A DNA stretch of 64,000 bases from Planctomycetia bacterium (lineage in GTDB: Bacteria; Planctomycetota; Brocadiia; Brocadiales; Brocadiaceae), in assembly GCA_015075005.1 (NCBI GenBank), contig JABTVC010000001.1, forward strand, positions 434,001 to 498,000, read 5' to 3'. Below, piece by piece: positions 1 to 9,516 of this stretch; positions within the stretch are counted from its first letter, which is position 1, and each line of letters begins with the position of its first letter. The notes under the pieces were generated by a model. The model saw nothing but the letters and a program-made list of their open reading frames with translations, was not told the DNA's origin and searched no databases. A program made the position numbers and the translations under genes.

Positions 1-225
1 ACGCCTAAAAAGATAACGTTGCGGGGCATCCTGATTCTTGGGAATACCAAAAAAGCCTTAATAGAAAATCCTGATCAAACCGTAAACAAGAAACCTTTCA
101 TCTTCATCGAAGAAGGCGATGAGATTGTGGAGTATAAGGTAAAAAATATTGAACCTGATCAAATTAAACTTGACTGGTATGGTGAAGAACAGGTAGTTGT
201 GATGAGATCGAATATTAAAAAATAG
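1..225 (+). CDS. GspC/PilP-like secretion protein, C-terminal end (partial)
   Basis: The reading frame is open from the first base and stops at 223-225, so only the C-terminal 74 residues are seen. The segment has the layout of the GspC homology region or PilP domain: a Gly-Ile-Leu strand, an A-L-I-E strand, then a glycine-acid turn (EEGDEI), a V-x-x-I-E-P-D turn and a closing strand with a polar-aromatic turn. In type II secretion and type IV pilus systems such domains link the inner-membrane platform to the secretin. A gspF-family gene follows 6 bases later, which supports the assignment. The family call rests on pattern and context only; the diagnostic N-terminal membrane anchor lies outside the window. 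Confidence 0.5.
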   Translation, partial: TPKKITLRGILILGNTKKALIENPDQTVNKKPFIFIEEGDEIVEYKVKNIEPDQIKLDWYGEEQVVVMRSNIKK

Positions 226-231
226 CCGTTT

Positions 232-1434
232 ATGAGTATATTTAAATACAAATTACTAACAACCTCCAGTGGCATTGTAGAGGGAGAGAAAGAAGCCCTG
301 AGTAAGGTTGAATTGATTAGTGAACTCCGCAAATCAGGGCATATAATTTTACATATTGAACAAGCAGATAAAAATAAAAAATTTGGCTTTCTCCTGAATC
401 GGGCAAACAAGAAAGCTATTTTGCCTTTTACGCAGGAACTTGCAACACTGCTTGAAGGTGGAATTCCTATTGACAAGAGTTTGTCTATTTTGTTGTCCGG
501 GCAAGAAAAAAATGCAATCAAAGACATTGTTGAGGATTTACTGAACGGAATTAAGTCGGGAAAATCCTTCGCTGAGGTACTTACAAATCATGGTAAGCTA
601 TTTACCGGCGTTTATATAAATATGGTGCGTGCCGGAGAGGAGGGAGGGGTATTGCCGCAGGTACTCAGGAGATTGGGAGCATTTCAGGAAAGGCTGCAAA
701 AAGTCAGGAGTGAAATTATTTCTGCAATGATTTATCCACTCTTGCTGAGCAGTACTGGTCTCGTTTCTGTGGGTGCGCTTATTGTGTATGTTATCCCTAA
801 GTTTTCTCAGATCTTTGAAGGAATGGGAATTTCTCTTCCCTTTTCCACCATGATGCTCATGGGGATGAGCCGGTATTCTATACGATATGGCTGGGTTTTC
901 ATTGTGGCTGCAGTGGTTGCCTTCTTTTCATATAAAAAGGCAATGAAGGACAAGAACACATCCATAAAAATAGATCAAAAGAAGTTAAGATTGCCGCTCG
1001 TTGGTAACCTTTTGTGGAAAATGCAAATATCGAATTTTGCCAGAACGCTTGGTACATTATTAGAGAATGGCGTACCTTTGCTGAAATCAATGGATATTGT
1101 TAAGGATGTGCTATCCAATCAATATCTTGCGGACATTTTAGGGAATGCAAAAGGAAATGTAAAAGAGGGTGTTGGTCTTACTGTATCACTTGCAAAAAGG
1201 GACTTTTTACCGGAGATTGCAGTTCATTTGTTAAAAGTAGGAGAAGAAACGGGAAACCTGGACAAAATGCTTCTTAAAGTTGCAGATAATTTCGATACCG
1301 AAGTGGAGCAGAAGATGAAAAGACTTGTAACAATGGTTGAACCGGTACTCATATTGCTCATGGGCGCTGTTATCGGTGTAATTGTAATTTCAATGCTAAC
1401 GGCAATCCTTAGTGTAAATGATCTGAAGTTTTGA
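232..1434 (+). CDS. gspF: Type II secretion / type IV pilus inner-membrane platform protein GspF/PilC family
   Basis: This 400-residue protein has the standard GspF architecture: a short N-terminal soluble part, then two copies of the T2SSF domain (about residues 65-190 and 265-395), each with the signature of a helical bundle followed by membrane helices (about 165-190, 212-232 and 368-395). The repeat is visible as A-x-x-L-x-x-G-I-P near residue 80 and L-L-E-N-G-V-P near 280. It would form the cytoplasmic-membrane platform that couples the assembly ATPase to pseudopilus or pilus growth. It starts 6 bases after the GspC-like gene, so the two are probably co-transcribed. The length is normal for the family. 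GspF and PilC cannot be told apart from this fragment of the operon. Confidence 0.9.
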   Translation: MSIFKYKLLTTSSGIVEGEKEALSKVELISELRKSGHIILHIEQADKNKKFGFLLNRANKKAILPFTQELATLLEGGIPIDKSLSILLSGQEKNAIKDIVEDLLNGIKSGKSFAEVLTNHGKLFTGVYINMVRAGEEGGVLPQVLRRLGAFQERLQKVRSEIISAMIYPLLLSSTGLVSVGALIVYVIPKFSQIFEGMGISLPFSTMMLMGMSRYSIRYGWVFIVAAVVAFFSYKKAMKDKNTSIKIDQKKLRLPLVGNLLWKMQISNFARTLGTLLENGVPLLKSMDIVKDVLSNQYLADILGNAKGNVKEGVGLTVSLAKRDFLPEIAVHLLKVGEETGNLDKMLLKVADNFDTEVEQKMKRLVTMVEPVLILLMGAVIGVIVISMLTAILSVNDLKF

Positions 1435-1457
1435 AGAATGTATAGAAGAATGTATAA

Positions 1458-2169
1458 ATGAGTGAATGTTTTCTATCAATAGTTATTCCTGCTTACAACG
1501 AGGAAAAGAGATTACAGACCATGCGCAAAATTTGTACATACCTTTCCAATCAAAAATTTTCCTACGAAATAATCATTGTAGATGATGGTTCTCTGGATAA
1601 TACCTGCACGTAATAAAGAATTTTGCGTGTTCTGACAAACATGTTGTTGTTTTAACAAGTGGGCAGAATAAGGGTAAGGGTTATTCCGTGAGAAAAGGTA
1701 TGTTATGGCAGCACGGGGTGAATATATCTTTTTACTGACGCCGACCTTTCCACCTATTGAGGAAATAGAAAGTGTTTGCCGTATCTTACCCATGGTTATG
1801 ATGTAGTTATCGGGTCGCGCGAAGCATGCATGGCTCACCCATTTCTATTCGGCAACCCTGGTATAGGAAAAAATGGCAAGATCTTTAATTTTATTGTAAG
1901 CATGGTGTTGCTGAAAGGATCATAGATACCCAATGCGGATTTAAAGTTCAAAAGGAGGTTGCAAAACAGTCTTTCGCAGGTGTAGCATCGACGGTTTTCC
2001 TTTGATGTGGAAGCCCTTTATGTGTCAAGAAATTCAATTTTAAGATAAAATTCCCATTCGATGGGAAAATTCTGCATTAAGTAAAGTGAATCCAATCCGA
2101 CATTCCCTTCAGATGTTTAGGGATATATTCAGGATAAAATTGAAAGATTTTCGGGGATGTTATCGGTGA
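1458..2169 (+). pseudogene. Broken family 2 glycosyltransferase (dolichyl-phosphate glucosyltransferase-like)
   Basis: The gene opens with a clear GT2 start (SIVIPAYNEE) and the first nucleotide-binding acid motif (IIIVDDGS), but the frame stops at 1611. The rest of the enzyme is recognisable in other frames: S-G-Q-N-K-G-K-G-Y-S-V-R-K-G near 1660-1700, the DADLS-type metal-binding segment near 1735, the V-V-I-G-S-R segment near 1805 and a C-terminal end reaching the stop at 2167-2169. Intact relatives transfer a sugar from a nucleotide donor to a polyprenyl phosphate at the membrane and often supply GT-C enzymes such as the two on the opposite strand just downstream. At least four small indels are needed to restore it, so it is either truly decayed or hit by consensus errors. 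Confidence 0.75.
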
Positions 2170-2171
2170 CG

Positions 2172-4193
2172 TCACTTTTTATGAAATAAAACGTGACCTG
2201 GTATAAAAGATTCATTGCCGCCCGGTGGGGTCCAGAAAAGCTCCATGATTGCCCCGCCACCTCCATCAAAATATCGTATGCGAATATTATGAAACCCTGT
2301 TTCCAGAGGTATACTGGCGGAAACATACTTTAACGCATGCATATCGTCATTGTTGACGACCAGCTTCTCATCAATGTAAACTACAGAGCCGTCATCTGAC
2401 TTTGTCGCAAATTGATAGACCCCTTTTTGCGTAATAGACAGATACCCTTCCCATTCAATGCCGAAAGGAGACCGGTAAGGTTTTTTCGACTCGTCATTAT
2501 AGACAAAAGAAATAGGATCTTTTTCTACCCGTGACAAAAAAGGATTGCCAACACACTCAATGCTATAGTAATATTTTGCAATTAACCCAGGGCCGAGTTC
2601 TTCTTTTGAAATATTGGCACCTGGTTGAGCGATTGTCTTTGCCGTTGCTTTCGTATCAAAAACAACATCGTAGAGGCTTTTTTGTATATATGCTGTGAGC
2701 CAAACACCAGGTCGTAATACAAAACGTTCTTTCTTATACTCGCCCTTTAATTTTTTATTCAGGTCTGCTTCTCCGGTTTTATCTACCAGGATAACAGGGG
2801 CTTTTGGATTATCAACTACGTTGCCCCAGAATTTTGCATTTTTATATTCTCTGAGATACCAGGGTAACGGCCAGTAGTCTCTCGAAACGATATTAATAGC
2901 CATGTCTTCCCCGCATGTATTCGAGAGAGATTTTAATCTGGCCAATAAATTATAAATATCCCGCTTGGTTTGCACATAGACAAGTTCATACCGTTCGTCA
3001 TCGTAGTTTATAAAATTTAGCATAATAGACTGATAACAGGGAAAAGCAAAAATACTAACGTACAGGGGATAAAAGACTGCATAATGCCATCTCTTTTCTA
3101 CCAGACTGAATATATTGTTTACAAATATCCCCCCCAGGAGTGAAAGCGGTAGTAAGATATTTAAAATCAACCAGGGTGTTTTGTAAGGTATAAAGGAATA
3201 GGTGAGATAGATAAGAATAGTCCACGAGGCCACGAAAACGGTAAATTTATTTCCCCGCCTGAATGAATAATAAAATCCAGCTATCCCTAAAACCAGCATA
3301 GGAAGTTCAAATTTGTAAAGTATCTTGAAATAATAAAAGAACGGCTTGGCATGGCCGCCACTATGTACACCAGTCTTTGACCATATTTTCAGTGTAGTCA
3401 AAATGCCTTTAATTCCTGCATAATAGGTGAGAAAAGATGAGTAAAACAAAAAATTGATAAGTAAAAATATTCCAATGCTTATACCCAGAGCATATTTCTT
3501 TTTTTTGCAAGTAACTGCAAAAGTAATAAATATATCTTTAAAATGTTGAAATCTACCACTCTTAAACGAGAAAAGTATTTCATAACTATACGTAATTGCT
3601 AAAGACAATACATAGACGGCAAAAGTCACTATATAAGTTTCTTTTATGGTAATGACAAAGGCGATGCTTGCAGCAGCGAAATAAATATACCTCGATTTCT
3701 TTGTTTCGGAATAAAGAAAAAAAGAAACAACAACCGCCAGTGAAAAGAATACTAAATAAATTTCGTGAATTGTATCCCTCGAGAAGAATGAATTTGCAGG
3801 AGAAACCGCAGTGAGTAATCCTGCCGTTAGTAGACCCATAGTGCCCAATCTTTTTCGCAAGGGATATAACAAAGCCACGGCCATAATACCGAACAACGCA
3901 GGCATGAGACGAAATGTAAAGTCAGAAAGGCCCAAAATATAAAATGGGATTAAGCCCAGGTAATAAAGGAATGGGCCGTGATAATTGGCCGGGTCATAGT
4001 GATAATAGTTTCTATTGAATAAATTAAGCATGAAAAAACTATTTACACCTTCGTCTGAATGGAAAGGTCTGAGACCAATGTCCCAGAAACGGAGTAATGA
4101 TGCTGTTAAAATGGGAAGAAAAAAGGCTACGAATAATAGAATCCTTTGTTTTTGTTGTTCTTTCATACTCCCATGTTCCTTTTTGTCTTTCAT
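2172..4193 (-). CDS. GT-C glycosyltransferase-like membrane protein (TIGR03663/Agl23 type) with C-terminal PA14 domain
   Basis: A protein of about 673 residues with some dozen membrane helices. The N-terminal loop carries HSDEGVNSF, the Asp-Glu pair typical of PMT/GT-C enzymes that use polyprenyl-phosphate sugars, followed by a YHGPFLYYL motif seen in the TIGR03663 family. The last 140 residues form a PA14 domain (WEGYLSI, a K-S-D-D-G-S turn, Y-F-D-G-G-G-G, ending in W-T-P-P-G-G), a beta-barrel module used for carbohydrate binding outside the membrane. The start at 4193 is preferred over the upstream in-frame ATG at 4277 because it has an AGAGG ribosome site and avoids a long overlap with the next gene. 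It ends 3 bases from the broken GT2 gene, tail to tail. The sugar acceptor is unknown. Confidence 0.75.
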   Translation of the reverse strand: MKDKKEHGSMKEQQKQRILLFVAFFLPILTASLLRFWDIGLRPFHSDEGVNSFFMLNLFNRNYYHYDPANYHGPFLYYLGLIPFYILGLSDFTFRLMPALFGIMAVALLYPLRKRLGTMGLLTAGLLTAVSPANSFFSRDTIHEIYLVFFSLAVVVSFFLYSETKKSRYIYFAAASIAFVITIKETYIVTFAVYVLSLAITYSYEILFSFKSGRFQHFKDIFITFAVTCKKKKYALGISIGIFLLINFLFYSSFLTYYAGIKGILTTLKIWSKTGVHSGGHAKPFFYYFKILYKFELPMLVLGIAGFYYSFRRGNKFTVFVASWTILIYLTYSFIPYKTPWLILNILLPLSLLGGIFVNNIFSLVEKRWHYAVFYPLYVSIFAFPCYQSIMLNFINYDDERYELVYVQTKRDIYNLLARLKSLSNTCGEDMAINIVSRDYWPLPWYLREYKNAKFWGNVVDNPKAPVILVDKTGEADLNKKLKGEYKKERFVLRPGVWLTAYIQKSLYDVVFDTKATAKTIAQPGANISKEELGPGLIAKYYYSIECVGNPFLSRVEKDPISFVYNDESKKPYRSPFGIEWEGYLSITQKGVYQFATKSDDGSVVYIDEKLVVNNDDMHALKYVSASIPLETGFHNIRIRYFDGGGGAIMELFWTPPGGNESFIPGHVLFHKK

Positions 4194-4213
4194 TTTTTTT
4201 TTCCTCTTTTGTC

Positions 4214-6610
4214 TTAATCTTGTATTGTTAAGCTTTCCACCGGTATCCCTGATTCGACACCGCCGGGTGGCAACCACGACAGGCTAAGAACTGCCCCGCC
4301 CCCCTCATCAAAATATTTAATTGTTATTTTATGTGTCCCCTTTTCTAATGCAAGAGTGCCTGTTTTAGATTTTATTGGGTGGCTTCCCCCATTATCTATT
4401 ACCAGTATATCATCGATATAAAGCCAGGAACCATCATCTGACGTTATCTTAAATGTGTATTTACCTGCGGTATCAATGTCAATAGAGCCTTTTAAAATAG
4501 CGCTAAAAGGGCTTGATACGGGCTTTTTTTCTTTATCAGGCCAATTAAATTCAATAGACTCCAGAATCTCCTCATATACCGGCTCACCCTCCCAACGGGT
4601 GTTACCATAATAGTATATACGTAATCCATACTTTCGACCGATCAGATTTTCTCTATTACTCACGGAAGGGGCGAGTGGTTGTTTGGTTTTCCGGGTGGTA
4701 AGGGTATAAATATTATAGTTTTCTGTGGCGATAGTGCATGGGTAATTTTCGTCGAAGAATGCCTTGTTGACACCGATACGCCTTTCGTGCGGGCCAATCG
4801 TAACGTAAGACGGCTTATACGTGTTTATCAGGTCAATGGCATTGGGTTTCCCTTTTAACATCGCATGGACGTCCTGTTCGCGCCTATAGGCGTTGCTGTA
4901 GCCGTGGCTCCATATATGGGCAGGATAACCCATTAATGACTTTCTACCAGACATAAATACAGGATGATTAAATGTTGGTGCATTTAAAAAGACTGCATCT
5001 TGTGGTGTATCAGCAGAAATACGCCTGGCAAGTTTTATTTCCTCTGCACTAAATTCCTTCCATCCTTCCCGGGGGGGTATGGCATATTTAAATATATCAA
5101 TACCCCCTGCAGCTACAAGAAAAAACATGATTATAAAAAACCCCACCCTTGAAAGTGTCTTGAAACGGCCATTTTCATATAACCAAGTCAGTTCCAGAGC
5201 CGCAATGGGCGTTAAGCCGAGAAACCAATAAATTAATATTTTTATATTATCCCAACTCCACGGTGCAAAGAGCACGAGATTGGGTAACAGAAAAAGTATT
5301 AAGAACGGCAAAGAATATAATCCTAACCGTATGGGGAAATAGCGGTTTCTTGCTGTAAAAATGGTTACAAATCCGCCTATAACCAGTAACCAAAAAAGGC
5401 TGGTATTTTTTAACCAGAACCACAGGAAATTTTCCTTTCCTGCCATCCAGCCAAAGCTTGGTTTGAAAAAGCTTCCACCGCCAATATGCCCGGAAAGGTA
5501 CAGTACCTGTGGGAGTGACAGGATAAAGGCAGGCATAAAGAACAGAAACCATTTACGACAGTCCCAGAATATAAGACCTAATGGGATGGTAACTATCAGT
5601 ACCACCAGGAAACTGTGCGAATGAAGGAAAGGAAGCGCACCAGCAAGGATACCTGCAAAGAGGAATTCTTTCCACTTCTTTTGTTCGATGCCCGTGTATA
5701 AGAGGGAAAAAATTAACAGGGTAATTGGAAAACCAAAAAGGAAAGCCCGTTGTGGTATGTTAAGGCATGTTAACGGTGTTATCCAATGGTAATTCAAAGA
5801 CGGAATCTTTGTATAATCCCGCGGGAGGTTCATGAGAAATGGCCATAGGTTATGAGATGTATTTACCAGATCATAGAAGAAATAATAAAAACCAAACCCG
5901 CCGGAAAAAAAGAATAGAAACGTCGAAATAATTGCAGCAAGCCGTTTTTTGGTCAAACGATAGGTAAAGTAATAGAGGACACAATAAAGAGAAATAGTCA
6001 GTAATAGACCGGGAATGAATAATATGTCTCTAAAATCCAAACCCAATTTAAGAAAAATGGCAGATAGGAAATCTGACAGGAATGGATAAACGAGTTTTTC
6101 TCCGGCGAACGAGGGGTCCTGAGGAGGGATATTATTGCCCCAAACAAAAGAGGTGATATAGGCAAGATGGAGCGGCAGGTCTCCGTAATTGTTTGGAAGG
6201 CCAATATACATGCCGTCCTTTTTCCAGATAATTGTTCTGGAGAACAGACGCCAGAATATCGTGGTAAAAAAAGAAAATAGTGCAATATGCACAAAATAGG
6301 ATACCTTATTGAGAAAAAAGCCGTTTTTTATCTCAATTACTTCAAACAATATCTTTTCTTTAAAAGAGACCCATTTGATGGTGAGTGTTACGGTACAAAA
6401 CACAACAAGTAAGATTGTAGCGATATATATACTTTTGCCAGAAAGTCCCCATAGTAATGAAAACAGATAAACAATCCATGTGTAGAGTCCTAATCCAATA
6501 GTTATTCCGTAACCAGATCTTTCAAGAATAGAGTATTTGGCTGCCAGGAGATAGGTAAGTAAAAATCCCGTTATCGCAGAAACAATAATAAGCAAAATAA
6601 CATAAGTCAT
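4214..6610 (-). CDS. Large polytopic membrane protein (GT-C-like) with C-terminal PA14 domain
   Basis: 798 residues: about 11-13 membrane helices through residue 500, a soluble segment with a conserved GYPAHIW stretch (about residues 568-574), and a C-terminal PA14 domain (about 660-795) containing G-K-Y-T-F-K-I-T-S-D-D-G-S-W, Y-F-D-E-G-G-G-A and S-W-L-P-P-G-G. The NNYGDLPLH motif in the first outer loop (around residue 140) has an acidic residue where GT-C transferases place the catalytic Asp. It lies directly upstream of the other PA14-bearing GT-C gene on the same strand (20-base gap), suggesting one transcript. The fold call is inference; the PA14 call is firm. Confidence 0.65.
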   Translation of the reverse strand: MTYVILLIIVSAITGFLLTYLLAAKYSILERSGYGITIGLGLYTWIVYLFSLLWGLSGKSIYIATILLVVFCTVTLTIKWVSFKEKILFEVIEIKNGFFLNKVSYFVHIALFSFFTTIFWRLFSRTIIWKKDGMYIGLPNNYGDLPLHLAYITSFVWGNNIPPQDPSFAGEKLVYPFLSDFLSAIFLKLGLDFRDILFIPGLLLTISLYCVLYYFTYRLTKKRLAAIISTFLFFFSGGFGFYYFFYDLVNTSHNLWPFLMNLPRDYTKIPSLNYHWITPLTCLNIPQRAFLFGFPITLLIFSLLYTGIEQKKWKEFLFAGILAGALPFLHSHSFLVVLIVTIPLGLIFWDCRKWFLFFMPAFILSLPQVLYLSGHIGGGSFFKPSFGWMAGKENFLWFWLKNTSLFWLLVIGGFVTIFTARNRYFPIRLGLYSLPFLILFLLPNLVLFAPWSWDNIKILIYWFLGLTPIAALELTWLYENGRFKTLSRVGFFIIMFFLVAAGGIDIFKYAIPPREGWKEFSAEEIKLARRISADTPQDAVFLNAPTFNHPVFMSGRKSLMGYPAHIWSHGYSNAYRREQDVHAMLKGKPNAIDLINTYKPSYVTIGPHERRIGVNKAFFDENYPCTIATENYNIYTLTTRKTKQPLAPSVSNRENLIGRKYGLRIYYYGNTRWEGEPVYEEILESIEFNWPDKEKKPVSSPFSAILKGSIDIDTAGKYTFKITSDDGSWLYIDDILVIDNGGSHPIKSKTGTLALEKGTHKITIKYFDEGGGAVLSLSWLPPGGVESGIPVESLTIQD

Positions 6611-6894
6611 TTCTTTGTTAACCTGAGGTAATGTCGCCCTAAATTTTACTTCTCTTTTCTCTTTCTGGAATCAGATCCATTCGTCTCCAAAATATACAAC
6701 CTTTCGGGTCTTTTTTCAATAAAACATACAAATAGTTTAATTTCTTTACAAGTAGTCTTTAATATAGAACCTAAATTCTGCAAACAGGGCGAAGCCTTGT
6801 TGCAGGTTAGGCCAGAAGTGGTAAAAGCTCCAGGGGATTTGATAATACAAAACAACTTATTTGCGACAAATTTGGATTTATAGATACTCATGGA

Positions 6895-7215
6895 GAGAGA
6901 CAGAGCGGCGGGTGCATAAAAGCGCTTCGGGAGTTAGAGTGCAAGAAGCACATAGTTCTTCCCAGACCTGTTCGTATACGGGGCAAAAAGAGTCCAAGTC
7001 GTCTTGTTGAGGGGGTAGCGGAGGCGAAAGAAGTACCCGGTGATGTCGGCGAGACAAGGGAATTACGGTTAATAAGGGTAGAAACGGAAGAACAGATGCG
7101 GGTACGGAATGAGTTGATGATTCAGGGACATCCGTGGAAAGCAGGTCCGTTGGCAGGGCGCCAGCTCTACTATCTGGTGAAATCTGAGCAAGGATGCTTC
7201 TGGCGACATCGGAGA
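6895..7215 (+). pseudogene. DUF4338 (DruA-like) family gene fragment
   Basis: An open stretch reads G-x-x-x-x-C-I-K-A-L-R-E-L-E-C-K-K-H-I followed by L-P-R-P and later HPWKAGPLAGRQ and LYYLVKSEQG. These match the N-terminal two segments of DUF4338 proteins, which include the Druantia protein DruA and many transposon-borne relatives. No start codon or ribosome site is evident and the domain stops after the K-S-E-x-G strand, so the catalytic-looking remainder is absent. This is a relic left by a mobile element rather than a working gene. The family assignment is from memory of motif order. Confidence 0.5.
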
Positions 7216-7572
7216 TAATAATTCATTCTCAGCATTCAATAGGGTATTGGAGTATCCCCCCATGGTTAATAAATGGGGTAAATGGGGGTGTTGCCTTTAC
7301 TGTCGTTTCTTATAGTCAGCACGTTGTACCGGTGCAACGGTACGTTTCCAGAGAGCGGTTTCAAAACTTGCCAGAATGTTGCCTGGAATAGTCAGCATCA
7401 GAATTGAACAGTTAACCCCCTAAGATGCAATTTGAATATTGAATAACCTCGGAAATATAATGGTTGCCAATAGATATGCCAACTGCATTTGCCGTTTATC
7501 TTTGATTCCCACAGAACTTTCTGATATTATCGGGAAACTATTCAATACCTTGTTAGCTCATGGAGATAAAAC
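7216..7572. other. Gene-free stretch, probable mobile-element debris
   Basis: Between the DUF4338 relic and the small coiled-coil gene no convincing coding frame is seen. The stretch contains short C-rich and G-rich runs near 7255-7290 that can pair imperfectly, and a last part (7440-7560) that is open in the plus direction without recognisable homology. It may be the remains of the same insertion that left the DUF4338 fragment. Confidence 0.3.
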
Positions 7573-7929
7573 ATGGCAGAATATGGTGAGTGGAATCGCA
7601 AAGGGGCAACTCTCAGCGATGTAACGGCGCAGAAGGAATATGGAGTAGACCGGGACTTCATTGTGAAGGGTATACGCGCCGGAAAACTTGAATATCGGGA
7701 GGGGGTGATATGGGGAAATCCATATCTCAAGCTTTTGAGAAGTCAGCTTGAGCGGTACATCGCCGAAGAGCTTGGCAAGGATCGTTTGTCGAACGTCCAG
7801 AAACAAACCGGGCTTCGCAAGATCAAGAAGGAAATCGCCAATCTGAAAAAAAGGCTGAATGAACTCCAAACCAGGAAAATGGAACTTGAGAAACAGATAA
7901 CGAAACAGGAGACCGAACAAGGCGCTTGA
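7573..7929 (+). CDS. Small hypothetical protein with coiled-coil tail
   Basis: A 118-residue protein with no function I can name. The first 60 residues look like a compact DNA-binding-type fold (S-D-V-T-A-Q-K-E-Y-G-V resembles a helix-turn-helix entry, followed by a short beta wing with EYREGVIWGNP). Residues about 75-115 form a charged coiled coil rich in Lys, Glu and Leu. A GGAGA site lies 6 bases before the ATG. It sits beside a DUF4338 relic, so it may be an accessory protein of a mobile element. No membrane segment or signal peptide is present. Confidence 0.5.
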   Translation: MAEYGEWNRKGATLSDVTAQKEYGVDRDFIVKGIRAGKLEYREGVIWGNPYLKLLRSQLERYIAEELGKDRLSNVQKQTGLRKIKKEIANLKKRLNELQTRKMELEKQITKQETEQGA

Positions 7930-8078
7930 GAAAGGAAGGGGTCAAATCTTCCCCGAAATGAAGAAATAAAATGGATAATGCTATGAAGTTGTACCGTATG
8001 TATGATGCAAAAACTCCCCTTAGAAAAGCAAGGAGGGTGTAAATAATTATCCTTCAAAGGAAAAAACAACCCCCCCGA

Positions 8079-8102
8079 ATCCCCCTTTTTTATGGGGGAT
8101 TG
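8079..8102. repeat. Palindromic C/G-run hairpin repeat
   Basis: AATCCCCC and GGGGGATT form a perfect 8-bp stem around an 8-base T-rich loop. The same class of element (C-runs facing G-runs) occurs inside pstC at 47368-47406. It lies in the 246-base gap before the transferase fusion gene and may act as a weak terminator or be a dispersed repeat. Confidence 0.5.
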
Positions 8103-8175
8103 ATTTCCGTGTATTGGTATCTATTTCTTAATTACAGAAACCTGTGGGAACTTTTCTGTGTGTTCCGGGCGTCAT

Positions 8176-9516
8176 ATGAATCGTAAATCATTTCGTAAAA
8201 CGCAGGAAACGCTGATTATTGAATTTGCAAAATACCCACAACCCGGATACGTCAAGACCAGGCTGGCGGTTAAATTGGGAAACGAATCGGCGTGCCAGAT
8301 TTATAACTCGATGGCACAAAAAACTCATTATGAACTCCTTACCTTGCAGGAACAGGGCATAGCAAAAGTGATTGTGTATGGAGACGGTGCAGACCGGAAG
8401 ATGATTTCCCGATGGCTCAGGGACGCCTACGATGTATGGCTCCAGCCTCACGGGGGACTCGGCCATAAACTTGAATATGCCTTTCTCAGGGCCTTTAAAA
8501 TGGGATTCCAGGCCGTTCTTGCCGTGGGTACGGACTGCCCTGGTTTGACGGCTGAAAAAATACAGGAGGCAATCGAACAGGTCACCCATGCAGATGTCGT
8601 GATAATTCCATCGGAGGATGGTGGGTACGTGTTGATTGGTACCCGTGCGCTACAGACTTGCCTGTTTGAAGACATTGCATGGAGTTCGAGTCAGGTGCTT
8701 GAACAGACCGTAATGCGTGCGCGGGAGAATAACCTGTCAATAGCGCAGCTTAAACCGGAGATTGACGTTGATACCCTGGAAGATTTAAACAAGGTTAAGG
8801 GTACGGTGAAGCCGGAGGTATCTGTTATTATTCCGGTACTCAATGACAGGTATCATCTTGAAAAAACCCTCGCAGCGCTATCTTGCATTAATTATTTGAG
8901 GGAATTTGAAATTATTGTAGTTGACGGCGGTTCTACTGATGGGTCAGACAATGTAACGATTGATTTCAAAACAAGGTTGCTGAGAAGTTCACTGGGACGT
9001 GCCCGACAGATGAATCTTGGGGCACGTAATGCCCGTGGACGCTGGTTCTGGTTTCTTCATGCTGATTGCCAGCCAGACCCGGAAGTAATGGTAAGTTTAC
9101 CATCGTATTTGCTTTCCACACGTCTCGCGTGGGGATATTTTCAACAACGGATAACAGACCCATCACCATGGTACCGCTTGATAGAAATGGGAAACAGGCT
9201 GCGCGGCAAGATATGCGGACTCCCTTACGGTGATCAGGGAATTATCGTTCGCAGAGATATTTTTCATACGTGCGGCAGTTTTGCAGACGTGCCATTTTTA
9301 GAGGATGTGATTTTATCACGCACGCTATCAAAGATATGCCGTCCCAAAATGGCGCCCGGTGTGATAGCTATGTCTCCACGCCACTGGAAACCACTCGGTC
9401 CTTTCTCTACCACAATCAGAAATATGTCTATGGTGTTTCGATTATTGGCACTCAGGCAGTCTCCACCAAATTTACTAAAGTACTTTCTGAAATGGAGGAA
9501 AAATGAATCTTCGTGA
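8176..9516 (+). CDS. Fused rSAM/selenodomain-associated transferases 1 and 2 (TIGR04282-TIGR04283)
   Basis: Two enzymes in one chain of about 446 residues. Residues 10-205 match the transferase-1/DUF2064 family (FAKYPQPGYVKTRL near the start, A-V-G-T-D-C-P-G-L near 120, P-S-E-D-G-G-Y-V near 145). Residues 215-446 match transferase 2, a GT2 enzyme (SVIIPVLND, IVVDGGSTDGS, HADCQPDP, and YGDQGIIV near 350). Both families usually occur as adjacent separate genes linked to sugar or arsenosugar-like metabolites. The ATG at 8176 is chosen over GTG at 8158 because conserved sequence begins only after it; neither has a strong ribosome site. The stop overlaps the start of the hydroxylase gene by 14 bases, so the two are translationally coupled. 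Confidence 0.8.
   Translation: MNRKSFRKTQETLIIEFAKYPQPGYVKTRLAVKLGNESACQIYNSMAQKTHYELLTLQEQGIAKVIVYGDGADRKMISRWLRDAYDVWLQPHGGLGHKLEYAFLRAFKMGFQAVLAVGTDCPGLTAEKIQEAIEQVTHADVVIIPSEDGGYVLIGTRALQTCLFEDIAWSSSQVLEQTVMRARENNLSIAQLKPEIDVDTLEDLNKVKGTVKPEVSVIIPVLNDRYHLEKTLAALSCINYLREFEIIVVDGGSTDGSDNVTIDFKTRLLRSSLGRARQMNLGARNARGRWFWFLHADCQPDPEVMVSLPSYLLSTRLAWGYFQQRITDPSPWYRLIEMGNRLRGKICGLPYGDQGIIVRRDIFHTCGSFADVPFLEDVILSRTLSKICRPKMAPGVIAMSPRHWKPLGPFSTTIRNMSMVFRLLALRQSPPNLLKYFLKWRKNESS

Noticed and set aside
6895-7215. Active Druantia-type defence gene
   Set aside because: Only the N-terminal segments of DUF4338 are present, with no start and no partner genes.
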